Origin: Bolinopsis microptera
Lineage: Eukaryota > Ctenophora > Tentaculata > Lobata > Bolinopsidae
Direction of reading: 5' to 3'
Length of the DNA stretch: 64,000 nt
Assembly: GCF_026151205.1 (NCBI RefSeq)
Contig: NC_087081.1
Span: forward strand, 16,294,837-16,358,836
Part shown: one piece after another, positions 53,251 through 63,865 of the stretch
Position numbering within the stretch: position 1 is the stretch's first letter
Layout of the letters: every line of letters starts with the position of its first letter
Translations under genes and position numbers: made by a program
The notes under the pieces: generated by a model
What the model was told of the DNA's origin: nothing
The model's input: the letters and a program-made list of their open reading frames with translations, nothing else
The model's database searches: none

Positions 53251-53928
53251 GTTGTGAATATAAGAGGCACGGTCATGCTTGCCAGCATTGTGATTTACGT
53301 CATGCTTACGTATTTAAGCATGTTTATTATTTATCATTAATTATTATTAATCAACTATATACACCAAACACAAGATAATAGGAAATAAATCATAAAATCG
53401 AGTGGCCGAGTAGTCTCGACTCACCCATAGCTTCTCCATAAACGTCTATCATGAGCTTTGTACACTAAATCGTTGAAATTACTTAAACTAAATCTTTTAT
53501 TTACAATCACAATTATATTCTTCGTCATAATGTCTTTTAATAATAAATCAAATAAATTTGAACGAGGTCTGCCCCTCCTTCCTTTGTAGTCAAGACATCC
53601 TAAACATGTAAATCTAAAAGATAAGAAAGCGGGAGTGTCATCACCGCTTCTGAGAACGTGCCCAAGCATCTTCCATCGTGCTTTCTTGATCCTTTCAGTA
53701 AGGGGACTGACATTACATCTCTTATATAGCGTTCGATCTGATTACATCTTGAAACATTCATTACCTCAACCTGCTGGCATTGAGAAATCCTGGCAATCCT
53801 AATTAACAACGTATAACTATAAGACTATACTTTATTAAGACTGAATACTGGTTCGAAAAGGAAGTTATGACGCCATGACTCATATCACGCGACGCGCGTT
53901 ACGCGTGGTTTGATGATTGATCTGCCAT

Positions 53929-54191
53929 GAGACTGTGGGATACTGAAGGGAAAGGAAGCAGTTCTAATGAGCGCTTCTCAAACACAAGGATATATCTTGT
54001 GAACTTGGCTAGTATATATGAAACATTTGACACGGAGTTGCAGAGTGAGCTATGTGCCTTGCCGGGCTAAAGTAGTGAATGTCCTTGCTGTACGGCAAGT
54101 TAAACAAGGAACTGAAACTACTAGGTTCCGTACAGGCTCAACTCTGCACCCGTGTCAATATGATCATTATATGCAAGCCTCTTGATTTATA
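53929..54191 (+). repeat. Tandem structured repeat, unit 1
   Basis: From GAGACTGTGGGATACTGAAG to CTTGATTTATAA. The core TTGACACGG ... CCGTGTCAA pairs over about 21 bases with small bulges. It encloses hairpins CTTGC/GCAAG and GGAAC/GTTCC. No coding; no recognised RNA family. Confidence 0.7.
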
Positions 54192-54245
54192 ATCACCGGG
54201 TCTAGTAATTGTTTAAGAGAGTTCTCTGGCAGTTACGAAGCTCGA

Positions 54246-54506
54246 GAGACTGTGGGATACTGAAGGGAAAGGAAGCAGTTCTAATGAGCGCTTCTCAAAC
54301 ACAAGGAAATATCTTGTGAACTTGGCTAGTATATATGAAACATTTGACACGGAGTTGCAGAGTGAGCTATGTGCCTCGCCGGGCTAAAGTAGTGAATTTA
54401 CTTGCTGTACGGCAAGTTAAACAAGGAACTGAAACTACTAGGTTCCGTACAGGCTCAACTCTGCACCCGTGTCAATATGTTCATTATATGCAAGCCTCTT
54501 GATTTA
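54246..54506 (+). repeat. Tandem structured repeat, unit 2
   Basis: Near-identical to unit 1, 317 bp downstream of it. Stem arms: 54344-54367 and 54454-54475; hairpins at 54401-54416 and 54425-54446. Its right end abuts the LINE reading directly. Confidence 0.7.
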
Positions 54507-56956
54507 TAAGTTCTCGTTACTGATAACCGTAGGCCAATAGATGTTGATTATCTGTCTCAGATGCTTCCTTTGAAGAACGTCGACAGATGCCATTACGGTT
54601 TCAGGAGCAGCCCAGCTGCTACAGTTATACAACAACACTGAAGTGACAAGAGCTTCGTACAACTTCAGCTTTCTACTCTCACTGATCTGAACAGAGCTAT
54701 TCAACCAGACTTTCTTGTAGGTGTAGAAGGCAACATTGGCTTTGTTGCGTCTGTTGACAATATCTCTTTCTGAACAGAGCTTTGATCCTAATAGCACTGA
54801 CTCTCGCCACTCTTCATTTCCTCTGATTTTATTGCCATGGGCATCTAAAGCATCTGTCTCTGCCAAATACACTCTTGTAAACACCGTCTTTGATTCGTTA
54901 ACAAAGAGACTCCAGTCCTTTAGTATGTCACTGGCAATCTCTAGTATCTTCACCAGGCTCTGACCATCTTCACTAAGAAGCTCAGCATCGTCAGCATAGG
55001 CGGACTCTAACGGGAGGCCTCTATCAGAGACTAGGGGGTTCGGTCTAGGAATTGTGACACTGATCACGGCTCTGATGTGATTTAGGGCACCGGCAAGGGT
55101 CAATGTAAACACTTTACCTGCCAGACTGTCTCCCTGGTAAGCTCCAATATTAATCACGAATTCACCAGACTCAGCTCTGTTGACCGTCACCTTGAGCTTT
55201 GTATTTGAGAGGAGGTACTGAACCAGGCGAATGTCGTCTCTAGAGCATCCTGCATCAATGAGGAGGTTGATGATGGTCTGTCTGCGGATGGTATTAAACG
55301 CAGCGGTCATGTCAATGTTGATTTTACTATACTCAAACTCGCGCCTGGTAACCACTGATGTCAACATTCTCTGAGACCAAACCAGGTCAGCACAACTGCG
55401 ACCCTGCTTGTATGCCGCCTGCCAAGGTCCAGTGTACATATCAACGTTGTAATTGATTCTGTTCAAGGCTACGAGTGATAGGACTTTACTAGTTCCATTT
55501 AGCAATGTGAGGGGCCAGATAGACTTTACCGGACCTCGGGGTTTTCCTGGCTTCTAAAGGGGTGTCAGGATACCTTCTCCAATAGCTGGGATGTATGTGT
55601 TGGTCTCAAAGGAGAGATTGTAGATCCTAGCCAACTCACAGTGGAGGGGATATCCAGCAGCTTTCATTAGCTCATTAGGTATACCATCAGGGCCACACGC
55701 TCTACCGGATTTCAGCTTCATAACAGCACGGCCAACTTCTTCAGGTGTTATGGGACAGAGGAGGCTTCCAGGAGGGTCTATGAATGCTGAGAGGTGGGGT
55801 TCATCTTTGTCATTGAACTCATTATTAAAGTATTCTTTAATAGCTTCTGCTTTTAATGAGTCAGAACCTAAGGTGTTCCCGTCTGCATCGTGGACAGTCA
55901 CTCCATCTTTCTTCATCCTACACTGGGCCAAAGTTCTATTCGCTTCAAACATGCTTCTGTAGCTGTCGGTGTTGTTGATGACATCTACTAGGGCGTTAGC
56001 AGTGGCCTCGTTGATAGATTTCAACCTCTTTTTGATGGTACGTTTGAGATGGTTGATTCTTTTTCTGAGGTCACTCCTGTCACTTATTCCTGTGAGGCTA
56101 CATTCTTGCTGAAGGGACTTTCTCTCTGCTGAAAGTTTAACGACAGTTGAATCGTCGCTGTACTGATGAGGCTTCCCCAGGGGCACTTTACCAACCACCT
56201 GGACGGCACATTTACTCAATATACCAAAAATATCAGAATTTTCAGAAATAGCATTATTAGTTAAAACTCTACAATCAATATTACTTTTAAAAGAATCAAA
56301 AAATTTAGACTTAATATCAGAATCATTAAGGCGATTGACATCAAACCTTATTTTGTCAGACCTGGGCCGCTTATGTACAATGTATTCATAACCAAGTTTA
56401 AAACGCGCGACCACAGGTTTATGGTCAGATTTCACAAAATCACCGCAAAAAGAGCGGGAGTCTGTTAAACAGACTTTAAAGTTAGTACGACATAAAATAT
56501 AATCAATTTGTTTAAAATAGTTCACAGTGTCTTTTGAACCCTTGGGTCTGCCCTTGGGAACACATCTAGCCTTCCAGGTGGTAATATACTTCGCTCTGTG
56601 TTGGAACGCAGTATTGCACGCAAACAGACCATTATCAACAATAAAGTCCAGTAGAAACTCACCGTTCCTGTTTCTCAGACCATTACTGTCTTTCCTTTAC
56701 ATTTACCATCACCATCTTTCCTACTGCATCTCCCAAGTCGGGCGTTAAAATCTCCAGCAACAAACAAATCGTATCGAGCTGGAATATTGATAGCAGTTTT
56801 CAGATCATTGAAATATGATTGTAACAATGGGGAGTTACCTGTGACCTTACTGATGTCATCATCGACAATCTTCTTGGTTGGTCCGTACACGTTAACGATC
56901 CTGATCATACGATGAGATCCGTTGGGTTCTGTGAGTCTTATATCAATGAAAGCCAC
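54504..56956 (-). pseudogene. LINE ORF2: endonuclease to RT thumb
   Basis: Endonuclease motifs GDFNAR and SDHKP are present. The RT has the first catalytic Asp in INIDMTAAFN and the YADD box, with the thumb DALDAHGNKIR after it. A frameshift near 56680 and an in-frame stop near 55554 (TPL, stop, KPGKPRGPVK) break it. The N-terminal part of the endonuclease before 56956 was not found. In intact relatives it would cut the target and copy the RNA. Confidence 0.8.
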
Positions 56957-57331
56957 TCTGTTACTAAGTGATCTTCATGCAACAATAGAAGGTACAAAGA
57001 CTGGGCAGATTAGAAAACCGAGACCATAATGATACCAATTGTCTGATTGGGCTAGTGTTACAAGTTTGTGACCGTCAATAATTGTTTTCCTTACAACTAG
57101 TAAATAGATATTGTGACGTTTTTTTCTTTCGTTGGCACGAGTACTGAATAGACTGTGCCTGCAGTCACGTCAGGCACGGATTTTTGGCTAGGCACGGCTT
57201 TTGAAAAGCCAGGCGCGACGTGCCTGTGGAGTTGTCACGTATCCTTGGCACGCCCTATAAACAAACTACGTACCTATGGTCATTACATCTGACCGCACCA
57301 TGACAACAGTCATGCCGTCATGGTGACAACA

Positions 57332-57407
57332 GTCATAGTATGGTCGGGCCCTTAAATTTTGAGAATAAACAATGGGCGACATTCTTACAATTCCTTTATA
57401 GTCATGA
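57332..57407 (+). repeat. 76-bp direct repeat, left copy
   Basis: Starts GTCATAGTATGGTCGGGCCC and ends TTTATAGTCATGA. It differs from 57941-58016 at about three sites. Confidence 0.9.
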
Positions 57408-57427
57408 GTTAAAAATACAATTAACAG

Positions 57428-57864
57428 GTTGGTTTCCAGTCGAACGTGACGTGGTAATAGAGTGGGATCTTGAGTCGACACCTTTAGAAATTAAATCTAG
57501 TGAGCTGGGGAGTAACGATAACGTACTGTATGTGACCTTCTACTCTGCTTGGGGAATGTTTGCAGGAGGACTCTGGCTCGACTTAGCCTCTCCACTATAC
57601 TCGCTCCAATTCTGCACATCCTTCAAAAAGTTCGCTGTTAATCCCCCCTCTACTGCTGACAAGGTATGGCGTATCACTCTAACCAGAACTGAAGGTGTTA
57701 GAGTAGTGGTACACTGTAACGAGGTGGAGGTTCTCAACATACTGCTCTCTCAATCGTGTACTGAAACTAAGTGGAGCAAGTACTGGAACAGGCTTGTGAC
57801 AAAGATGAAGTTCAGGAAAGCCGACTCAGCATCTGATTACTACAGAGCACAACCAGGTGACTAA
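57428..57864 (+). CDS. Unassigned open reading frame, possible terminal exon
   Basis: An open reading of 174 codons runs from an ATG at 57340 (inside the 76-bp repeat) to 57864. The part that looks like real protein starts near 57428, just after AATTAACAG, a possible splice acceptor: GWFPVERDVVIEWDLES, YVTFYSAWGMFAGGLWLDL, KVWRITLTRTEGVRVVVHC, NEVEVLNILLSQSC and KADSASDYYRA. The IWRxxxTxxGVRxxxHCNxxEV and ASDYYRA blocks recall a small beta-rich domain in invertebrate secreted proteins (possibly FAMeT/DUF3421-like). I am not sure of the family. An AATAAA lies about 45 bp past the stop, so this may be a last exon or a retrocopy. It lies on the same strand as the lectin, inside its intron. Confidence 0.4.
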
Positions 57865-57940
57865 TAACAACAAGCATTGGTTTAACAAAGTAACAATAAC
57901 TTTAATTTATAAATAAACCACCTTGCTGATTTTCTCGTAA

Positions 57941-58016
57941 GTCATAGTATGGTCGGGCCCTTAAATTCTGAGAATAAACTATTGGCGACATTCTTACAAT
58001 TCCTTTATAGTCATGA
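57941..58016 (+). repeat. 76-bp direct repeat, right copy
   Basis: Partner of 57332-57407. It ends exactly at the TGA that borders the fold-back element. Confidence 0.9.
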
Positions 58017-60601
58017 TAATCCTGGACCAGGCAAAAGTCCCGCTCGACGCTCACATTGGGACATCCGCTCGGTTTCTCGATATAATCCGACTTATATGGT
58101 CCTGAATAACACTAATTACTTGGGTACACTTTTTCACCAGTGGGGAATTTCTCGGAATCACGCCCTTTTTGACCGCACCCATATCGCGACCCCAACTATA
58201 AATTATCTCGGCTTCTGATTGTGATACAGACCTCAGGCATGAACCAAAATGTGCCTAAGATGCATGTTTATATTAGTGCTATGAAGATACTTAAGGCCTA
58301 AGAGAGTTAGTTTTTGAGAAATCGCCAAAAATTCGATTTTACTATATTAGCAGTCTCGCAAGCAACAATTATCACACTTATTTCAAGATATCTCAGCTTC
58401 TGATTGGAGCTAAGCGCTCATCTTGGGCATTAAAATGGTCATAATCATCATATTGATAGGGGTAAAGCATGATTTTAAAGTCTTGAGACTTCAGGTTGTT
58501 GAGTTATTAGGTCAGATCCCATTTTTATGCTCTCGCGAGTAGCGATTGATGCACTTATTTCAAAATATCTCAGCTTCTGATTGGATCTAAGTGTTCATCT
58601 TGGGCATTGAAATGGTCAGAATCATCACATTGAGTGGGGTAGAGCATAGTTTTAAAGTCTTGCGACTTCAGGTTGTTGAGTTATTAGGTCAGATCCCATT
58701 TTTACGCTCTCGCGAGTAGCGATTGATGCACTCATTTCAAGATATCTCAGCTTCTGATTGGAGCTAAGCGTTCATCTTGGGCATTGAAATGTTCAAAATC
58801 ATCACATTGAGTGGGGTAGAGCATAGTTTTAAAGTCCTGAGACTTAAGGTTGTTGAGTTATTAGGTCAGATCCCATTTTTATGCTCTCGCGAGTAGCGAT
58901 TGATGCACTCATTTCAAGATATCTCAGCTTCTGATTGGAGCTAAGCGTTCATCTTGGGCATTGAAATGGTCAAAATCATCACATTGAGTGGGGTAGAGCA
59001 TAGTTTTAAAGTCCTGAGACTTAAGGTTGTTGAGTTATTAGGTCAGATCCCATTTTTATGCTCTCTCGAGTAGCGATTGATGCACTCATTTCAAGATATC
59101 TCAGCTTCTGATTGGAGCTAAGCGTTTATCTTGGGCATTGAAATGGTCAGAATCATCAGATTGAGTGGGGTAGAGCATAGTTTTAAAGTCTTGAGACTTC
59201 AGGTTGTTGAGTTATTAGGTCAGATCCTATTTTTACGCTCTCGCGAGTAGCGATTGATGAACTTATTTCAAGATATCTCAGCTTCTGATTCAGATTGGAG
59301 CTAAGCGTTCATCTTGGGCATTGAAATGGTCAGAATCATCTAATTGAGTGGGGTAGAGCATAGTTTTAAAGTCTTGCGACTTCAGGTTGTTGAGTTATTA
59401 GGTCAGATCCCATTTTTACGCTCTCGCGAGTAGCGATTGATGAACTTATTTCAAGATATCTCAACTTCTGATTGGAGCTAAGCGTTCATCTTGGGCATTG
59501 AAATGGTCAGAATCATCTAATTGAGTGGGGTAGAGCATAGTTTTAAAGTCTTGCGACTTCAGGTTGTTGAGTTATTAGGTCAGATCCCATTTTTACGCTC
59601 TCGCGAGTAGCGATTGATAAACTTATTTCAAGATATCTCAACTTCTGATTGGAGCTAAGCGTTCATCTTGGGCATTAAAATAGTCAGAATCATCACATTA
59701 AGTGGGGTAGAGCGTGGTTTCAAAGTTTTCAGACTTCAGGTTGTTGAATTATTCGGTTAAAACATATTTTTACACTCTCGCGAGTAGCGATTGACACACT
59801 TATTACAAGATATCTTAGCTTCTGATTGAAGCTAAGCGCTTATCATGGGCATTAAAATGGTCAGAATGATCAAATTAGGTGGGGTAATGCATGTTCCTAG
59901 GGCTAGAGGTTTTAGTAAAAATTTATTGATATTTCTTGGCAATCGCTACTCAATCACTACTCTAATAACTCAACAACCTGAAGTCTCACGACTTTAAAAC
60001 TATGCTCTACCCCACTCAATGTGATGATTCTGACCATTTCAATGCCCAAGATGAACGCTTAGCTCCGATCAGAAGCTGAGATATCTTGAAATGAGTGCAT
60101 CAATCGCTACTCGCGAGAGCATAAAAATGGGATCTGACCTAATAACTCAACAACCTGAAGTCTCAAGACTTTAAAACCATGCTCTACCCTACTCAATATG
60201 ATGATTCTGACCATTTTAATGCCCAAAATGAGCGCTTAGCTCCAATCAGAAGCTGAGATATCTTGAAATAAGTGTGATAATTGTTACTTGCGAGACTGCT
60301 AATATAGTAAAATAGGATTTTTGGCGATTTTTCAAAAACTAAGTCTCTTAGGCCTTAAGTATCTTCATAGCACTAAAATAAACATGCATCTTGGTCTGTA
60401 TCACAATCAGAAGCCGAGATAATTTATAGTTGGGGTCGCGATATGGGTGCGGTCAAAAAGGGCGTGATTCCGAGAAATGCCCCACTGGTGAAAAAGTGTA
60501 CCCGAGTAATTAGTGTTATTTAGGACCATATAAGTCGGATTACATCGAGAAACCGAGCGGACGTCCCAATGTGAGCGGGACTTTTGCCTGGTCCAGGATT
60601 A
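58017..60601. mobile_element. 2.6-kb fold-back element with TGA duplication and internal satellite
   Basis: The ends TAATCCTGGACCAGGCAAAA and complement continue as inverted repeats for at least 370 bp. TGA flanks both sides (58014-58016, 60602-60604). The inside is filled with a 177-bp satellite: about nine units in one sense, then about two in the other. No protein-coding capacity. Long TIRs made of tandem repeats resemble fold-back elements; the superfamily is unknown. Confidence 0.85.
58370..60270. repeat. 177-bp satellite with polarity switch near 59935
   Basis: Each unit has CAGCTTCTGATTGGAGCTAA, GAGTGGGGTAGAGCATAG and CTCTCGCGAGTAGCGATTGA. The last of these is close to the palindrome TCTCGCGAGA recognised by ZBTB33-type factors in vertebrates. 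Units differ by a few percent. Confidence 0.9.
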
Positions 60602-60604
60602 TGA

Positions 60605-61339
60605 CCCTTGTTGGAAGTTATCATCTCAGCTATGTCTTGTCCTCAGATATATTCCTATAACAATAATTACGTTTAAAGCAGACATACAGTGAGATGAAGT
60701 ATTTTGTTTAACGGCTAGGGTTAGGGTTGGAGTCAGATTAGAGGGATAAGCTGATAAGGTTTTGAATAGTCGCCAAGAAACACCTAGAGAACGTGTTAAA
60801 GTAAGTCACATGATTGTCGAGTGAATAAGAGTTTAAAGTTATAAATTATCATCCCTTCTTAATAATAAGTAATATTTAGAATTGAGCATCCCAATATAAA
60901 TAAAAAGATGCTTTACATTTTGAACCGTTATAAACATTAAAACAATCAAGAAATTATAAAGTTATAATCGACAGCCAATCAGCGATCTATGACTATGTCA
61001 TAAGCTGAAATAATTTTGATGAGTACAATTCAAAAAAAGTCCCTTAGCAGAAGGCTAACCTTCGATCTCAATAGTTGAATAAGTTTATCGAGTGACTCAG
61101 GTTGAGCAAAACAGCAGTTATTAACTAGGAGAGTTAGAATTAACCCAAATATCAGGAACACGAATGACTACTCCAGGATTTAAGAAACTAAACTTTCAAC
61201 ACTGAAAACATTCAGATTCTTGCCAAATATATTTCGATTGTAGTCATCTCCAGTGACATTGAACCTAAAAAATGTTAAAAGGTTAGTGAAACTCAAGCCG
61301 TTACAAAATTAAGAATCCGAAAAAGGTAGAAAGATCATA
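60605..61339. other. No gene seen
   Basis: AT-rich intronic DNA with a short TAGGGTTAGGGTTGG at 60716. It probably includes the 3' tail of the Penelope-like fragment. Confidence 0.35.
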
Positions 61340-62218
61340 TTAAGGTTTACGGAATATAGGTAATCCAAAGGGATTGACAGTATTAAGGCCAAAAGGTCTA
61401 AGAGAATTAAGCAAATGTATGTAGTTATTTTCTTTTACTTCAAGTGTACTGGGACTGCAATTCTCTAAAATAAAAGTTCTAAAAGTTTCATTAAAATCTG
61501 TATGTACTCCTAAACCGTGGTCAATCAAATGAACTCCTAGGCTATACTCATCACTAGTAATATCAAATGCTCTACCATCAACGATTTCATAAAATTTGGA
61601 CCTGTGTACGTCCATCCTTTTATGCAAGCTATTATTAGTCCTACCCACATAGTTTTTCTTACAAATCGAACACTGTACAAGATAGATGATGTTATAGGTC
61701 TTGCAACAACCAGGGGCTGATTTGATCTTTTTACCATTTGATGTGATGGAGTCCTTACTCATGATCATTTTACAACACTTGCAGTTTCTTCTGTGACAGG
61801 GTTCAGTTTTACCATGTTTAGCACCTAAGGCAAGCTGTTTGGATGTAACGAGGCGAGATCTAAGCGTAGATCCCGTTTTCTTCACAAACTGAAACAGTTT
61901 ATTTTTTCCTTTCGGTGCTGTGGTGGAGTTTGTGGCTTGCTGACTGTCACTTTCACTAAAACTACGAGTTCGTCTCAAGTGACCTTCGTATTTCTGGACA
62001 ACATTCACCAAGTCATTGTCACTTCCATAACTGGAGATGACTCTGATTGGTATGGCTGATAGCGGGGATTGTTCATTAGGCTCGACCGTACTCTTCCTGA
62101 CTAACACTCTTTCCATGCCAAGGACTTTGTTAGCTATGTCGAGTAATCTCCTTTCCCTAATAAGAGCATTTTTACTTGTCGCAACAAGCAAAATGTTTGC
62201 GATATTACTCGTCAGCAC
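61340..62218 (-). pseudogene. Penelope-like element, GIY-YIG endonuclease half
   Basis: 292 open codons on the minus strand. After a linker (LLDIANKVLG, YEGHLRRTRSFSES) comes a Cys cluster CHRRNCKCCKMI (residues 141-150). The GIY-YIG nuclease follows: YNIIYLVQCSICKKNYVGRT (175-194), R201, H205 and the Glu in VKENNYI (263). The Cys cluster before the nuclease and the IYLVQC..YVGRT form are diagnostic of Penelope-like retroelements, where this nuclease nicks the target. The RT half, which should lie to the right, is missing; an unrelated repeat begins at 62219. The remaining reading is open to its stop. Confidence 0.85.
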
Positions 62219-62289
62219 TCAGCTAGCAGTAGCGCTGGCCAGCGCAATATATCGCGCGAAATCATATAGTATTATAGTTGCGATATTAC

Positions 62290-62565
62290 TCGTCTGTCGT
62301 CAGCCAGCGCTGGCAAGCCCAGAAACCCTTACTGGATGGGGCCTAACTTTGAAAGTAAAAGAGTTATAGGGACTTCCGTTTTTTTGCAACATGTTCGTTT
62401 TGTAAAAGTAACGTTACCTCCCCAGGAGGAAAATTTAAGACAACGTAGTTGTTGAGTTATCTCAAAATCTCCAGAAAAGTCCCATTTCGGGCCGATCAAA
62501 AGTTTGCAACTTTAACTTTGCGGATTCCTGTACTCTGATTGGCTGAATTGTGTCACGTGGTAGCT
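62290..62565 (+). repeat. ~270-bp dispersed repeat, copy 2
   Basis: Partner of 47684-47955, with many substitutions. It is preceded by GCGCTGGCCAGCGC (perfect palindrome, 62234-62247) and a 16-bp direct duplication TGCGATATTACTCGTC. Confidence 0.75.
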
Positions 62566-62649
62566 GCTTGAACATTATTTAGGGAGTATGAAGTAGGGAG
62601 TTGAGTGATTATTTTTCTGTTGACTAAATTATAAAAACCACACTTTCAG

Positions 62650-62823
62650 TTGATGGAGGGTGGAGTGATTACAGCAAATGGGGTGCTTGCTCAGTAGGTT
62701 GTGGAAAAGGGACAACGACCCGGTCCAAAACCTGCAATAACCCACCTCCAGCCAGAGGTGGAAAAGATTGTGGTGGTGAAGCAGTTGAATCGAAGGAATG
62801 CATGAACAAAGCTGAATTTCCTG
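62650..62823 (+). CDS. Lectin gene: thrombospondin type-1 repeat exon
   Basis: 174-bp exon between TTTCAG and GTACTA, phase 1 at both ends. It encodes DGGWSDYSKWGACSVGCGKG, then TTTRSKTCNNPPPARGG and CGGEAVESKECMN, a full TSP1 repeat: WSxW-type Trp ladder (W, W), CSVGCGxG and six Cys. TSP1 repeats are extracellular modules for glycan and matrix binding, often C-mannosylated at WxxW. Phase matches both the tectonin exon at 50331-51099 and the one at 63113. Confidence 0.9.
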
Positions 62824-63112
62824 GTACTAAACCATAAACTAAACTTTATAACTTATAAGTGGCACTTCTTAAATTTGTTGTTGAAAATTAAATATGCACA
62901 AAATATTCGCACTGAATATACGCATTATGTGCACCAAATATACAAGCATTAATTTGAATGGCCACTATAGTCAATTTACTTGTATGAGTGAGTGATACAT
63001 AAACAATTAGATTGATGTTTTACCTTTTATTTAGGCCTACAAATAAATTTGCTTTGGCGGCCAAATTCTGAAATTTAATATTTGATGGTTCAATTAAAAG
63101 TAATTTCAACAG

Positions 63113-63865
63113 GTTCAGGTTCCACTCCAGTTCCAATGGTAGCAATGGTGACCTCTGGAGTTGCAGTTACTGCTAAATGGCAAGCTATACCAGGAAGTCT
63201 GACTCGTATCTCCATTGGAAGATCTGGCGTGTGGGGTGTTAAAAGGGGAAGTAAGGTCTACAAGCTTAACGGAAAAAGCTGGACTCGAATACCTGGTAGA
63301 TTTGATCACATTTCGTCTGGTTCGTCTGTATGGGGAGTCACGAGGAGATTTGGTAGCCTTTTTTATAGAGATGCGGGTCACAACAAATGGCAGGGAGTAC
63401 GTGGTTACCTTTTTTCCAATCTTGATGTCAGTGACAACGGTCATGTTTGGGGAGTTTAAAAAAATCAGGATATCTATAGATGGACTGGAAAGAACTGGCA
63501 GCAAATTGGAGGAAAGGCTATACAAGTTACCGTGGGACCATCTGGAGTTTGGATAGTCGACAGAGCAAATAATATTTACTATCGAAAAGGAACATATGGA
63601 GATAGCAATACTGCTGGATCTGAATGGATCCAAATTTGTGGCAACTTGAAGTGGATATCGTCTGGTAGGAATATTGTTGTTGGTGTTGACTCTGGCAACA
63701 ACATTTACTACCGTAAAGGAATGAGTGCTCCAAGACCGACAGGTACTGGATGGGTACAGATACCTGGAAAATTGATGCAGATAGATATCTATGGAGATGA
63801 AATTGTTGGAGTGGACACTGGACATGTAATCTACAAATTTCCTGTTTCTGGAATACCTGCAGTCG
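63113..63865 (+). CDS. Lectin gene: second tectonin exon, with in-frame stop
   Basis: The exon runs from TTTCAACAG to GTATGTAAG and is 753 bp, phase 1-1. It duplicates the first tectonin exon, including part of the signal peptide (PMVAMVTSGVAVTA), which is now internal. Six repeats can be recognised. Early repeats differ more (RRFGSLFYRDAG, VRGYLFSNLDVS); the last three are almost identical to exon 1. A TAA at 63457-63459 (GGAGTTTAA where exon 1 has GGAGTTAAA) stops the reading after the third repeat. Either this exon is decaying, the assembly has an error, or a shorter product is made. The exon may also start a separate gene copy. Confidence 0.8.

Larger units (their letters stand above)
53421..56956 (-). 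mobile_element. LINE in the lectin intron, endonuclease and RT, interrupted
   Basis: Minus-strand ORF2 pieces in order. 56956-56675 (APE endonuclease, VAGDFNARLGR). After a frame change, 56525-55554 (QIDYILC, SDHKPVV, CGPDGIPNELMK). In the same frame after one stop, 55505-54504 (RT: QGRSCADLVWSQR, INIDMTAAFNTI, IGAYQGDSLAG and SAYADDAELLSE). Last, 53770-53421 (RCNQIERYI, MLGHVLRSGDDTPAFLSF, GRRGRPRSNL). The last piece is split off by a 0.73-kb insertion holding tandem structured repeats. The RT type, with GDSLAGKVF and a GRRGRPR tail, is non-LTR; the clade is not resolved. Confidence 0.85.

Noticed and set aside
53950-54000. CTAATGAGCGCTTCTCAAAC, hammerhead-like core in the tandem structured repeat
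   Set aside because: The core needs CUGANGA and GAAA. Here two invariant positions differ, so a ribozyme cannot be claimed.
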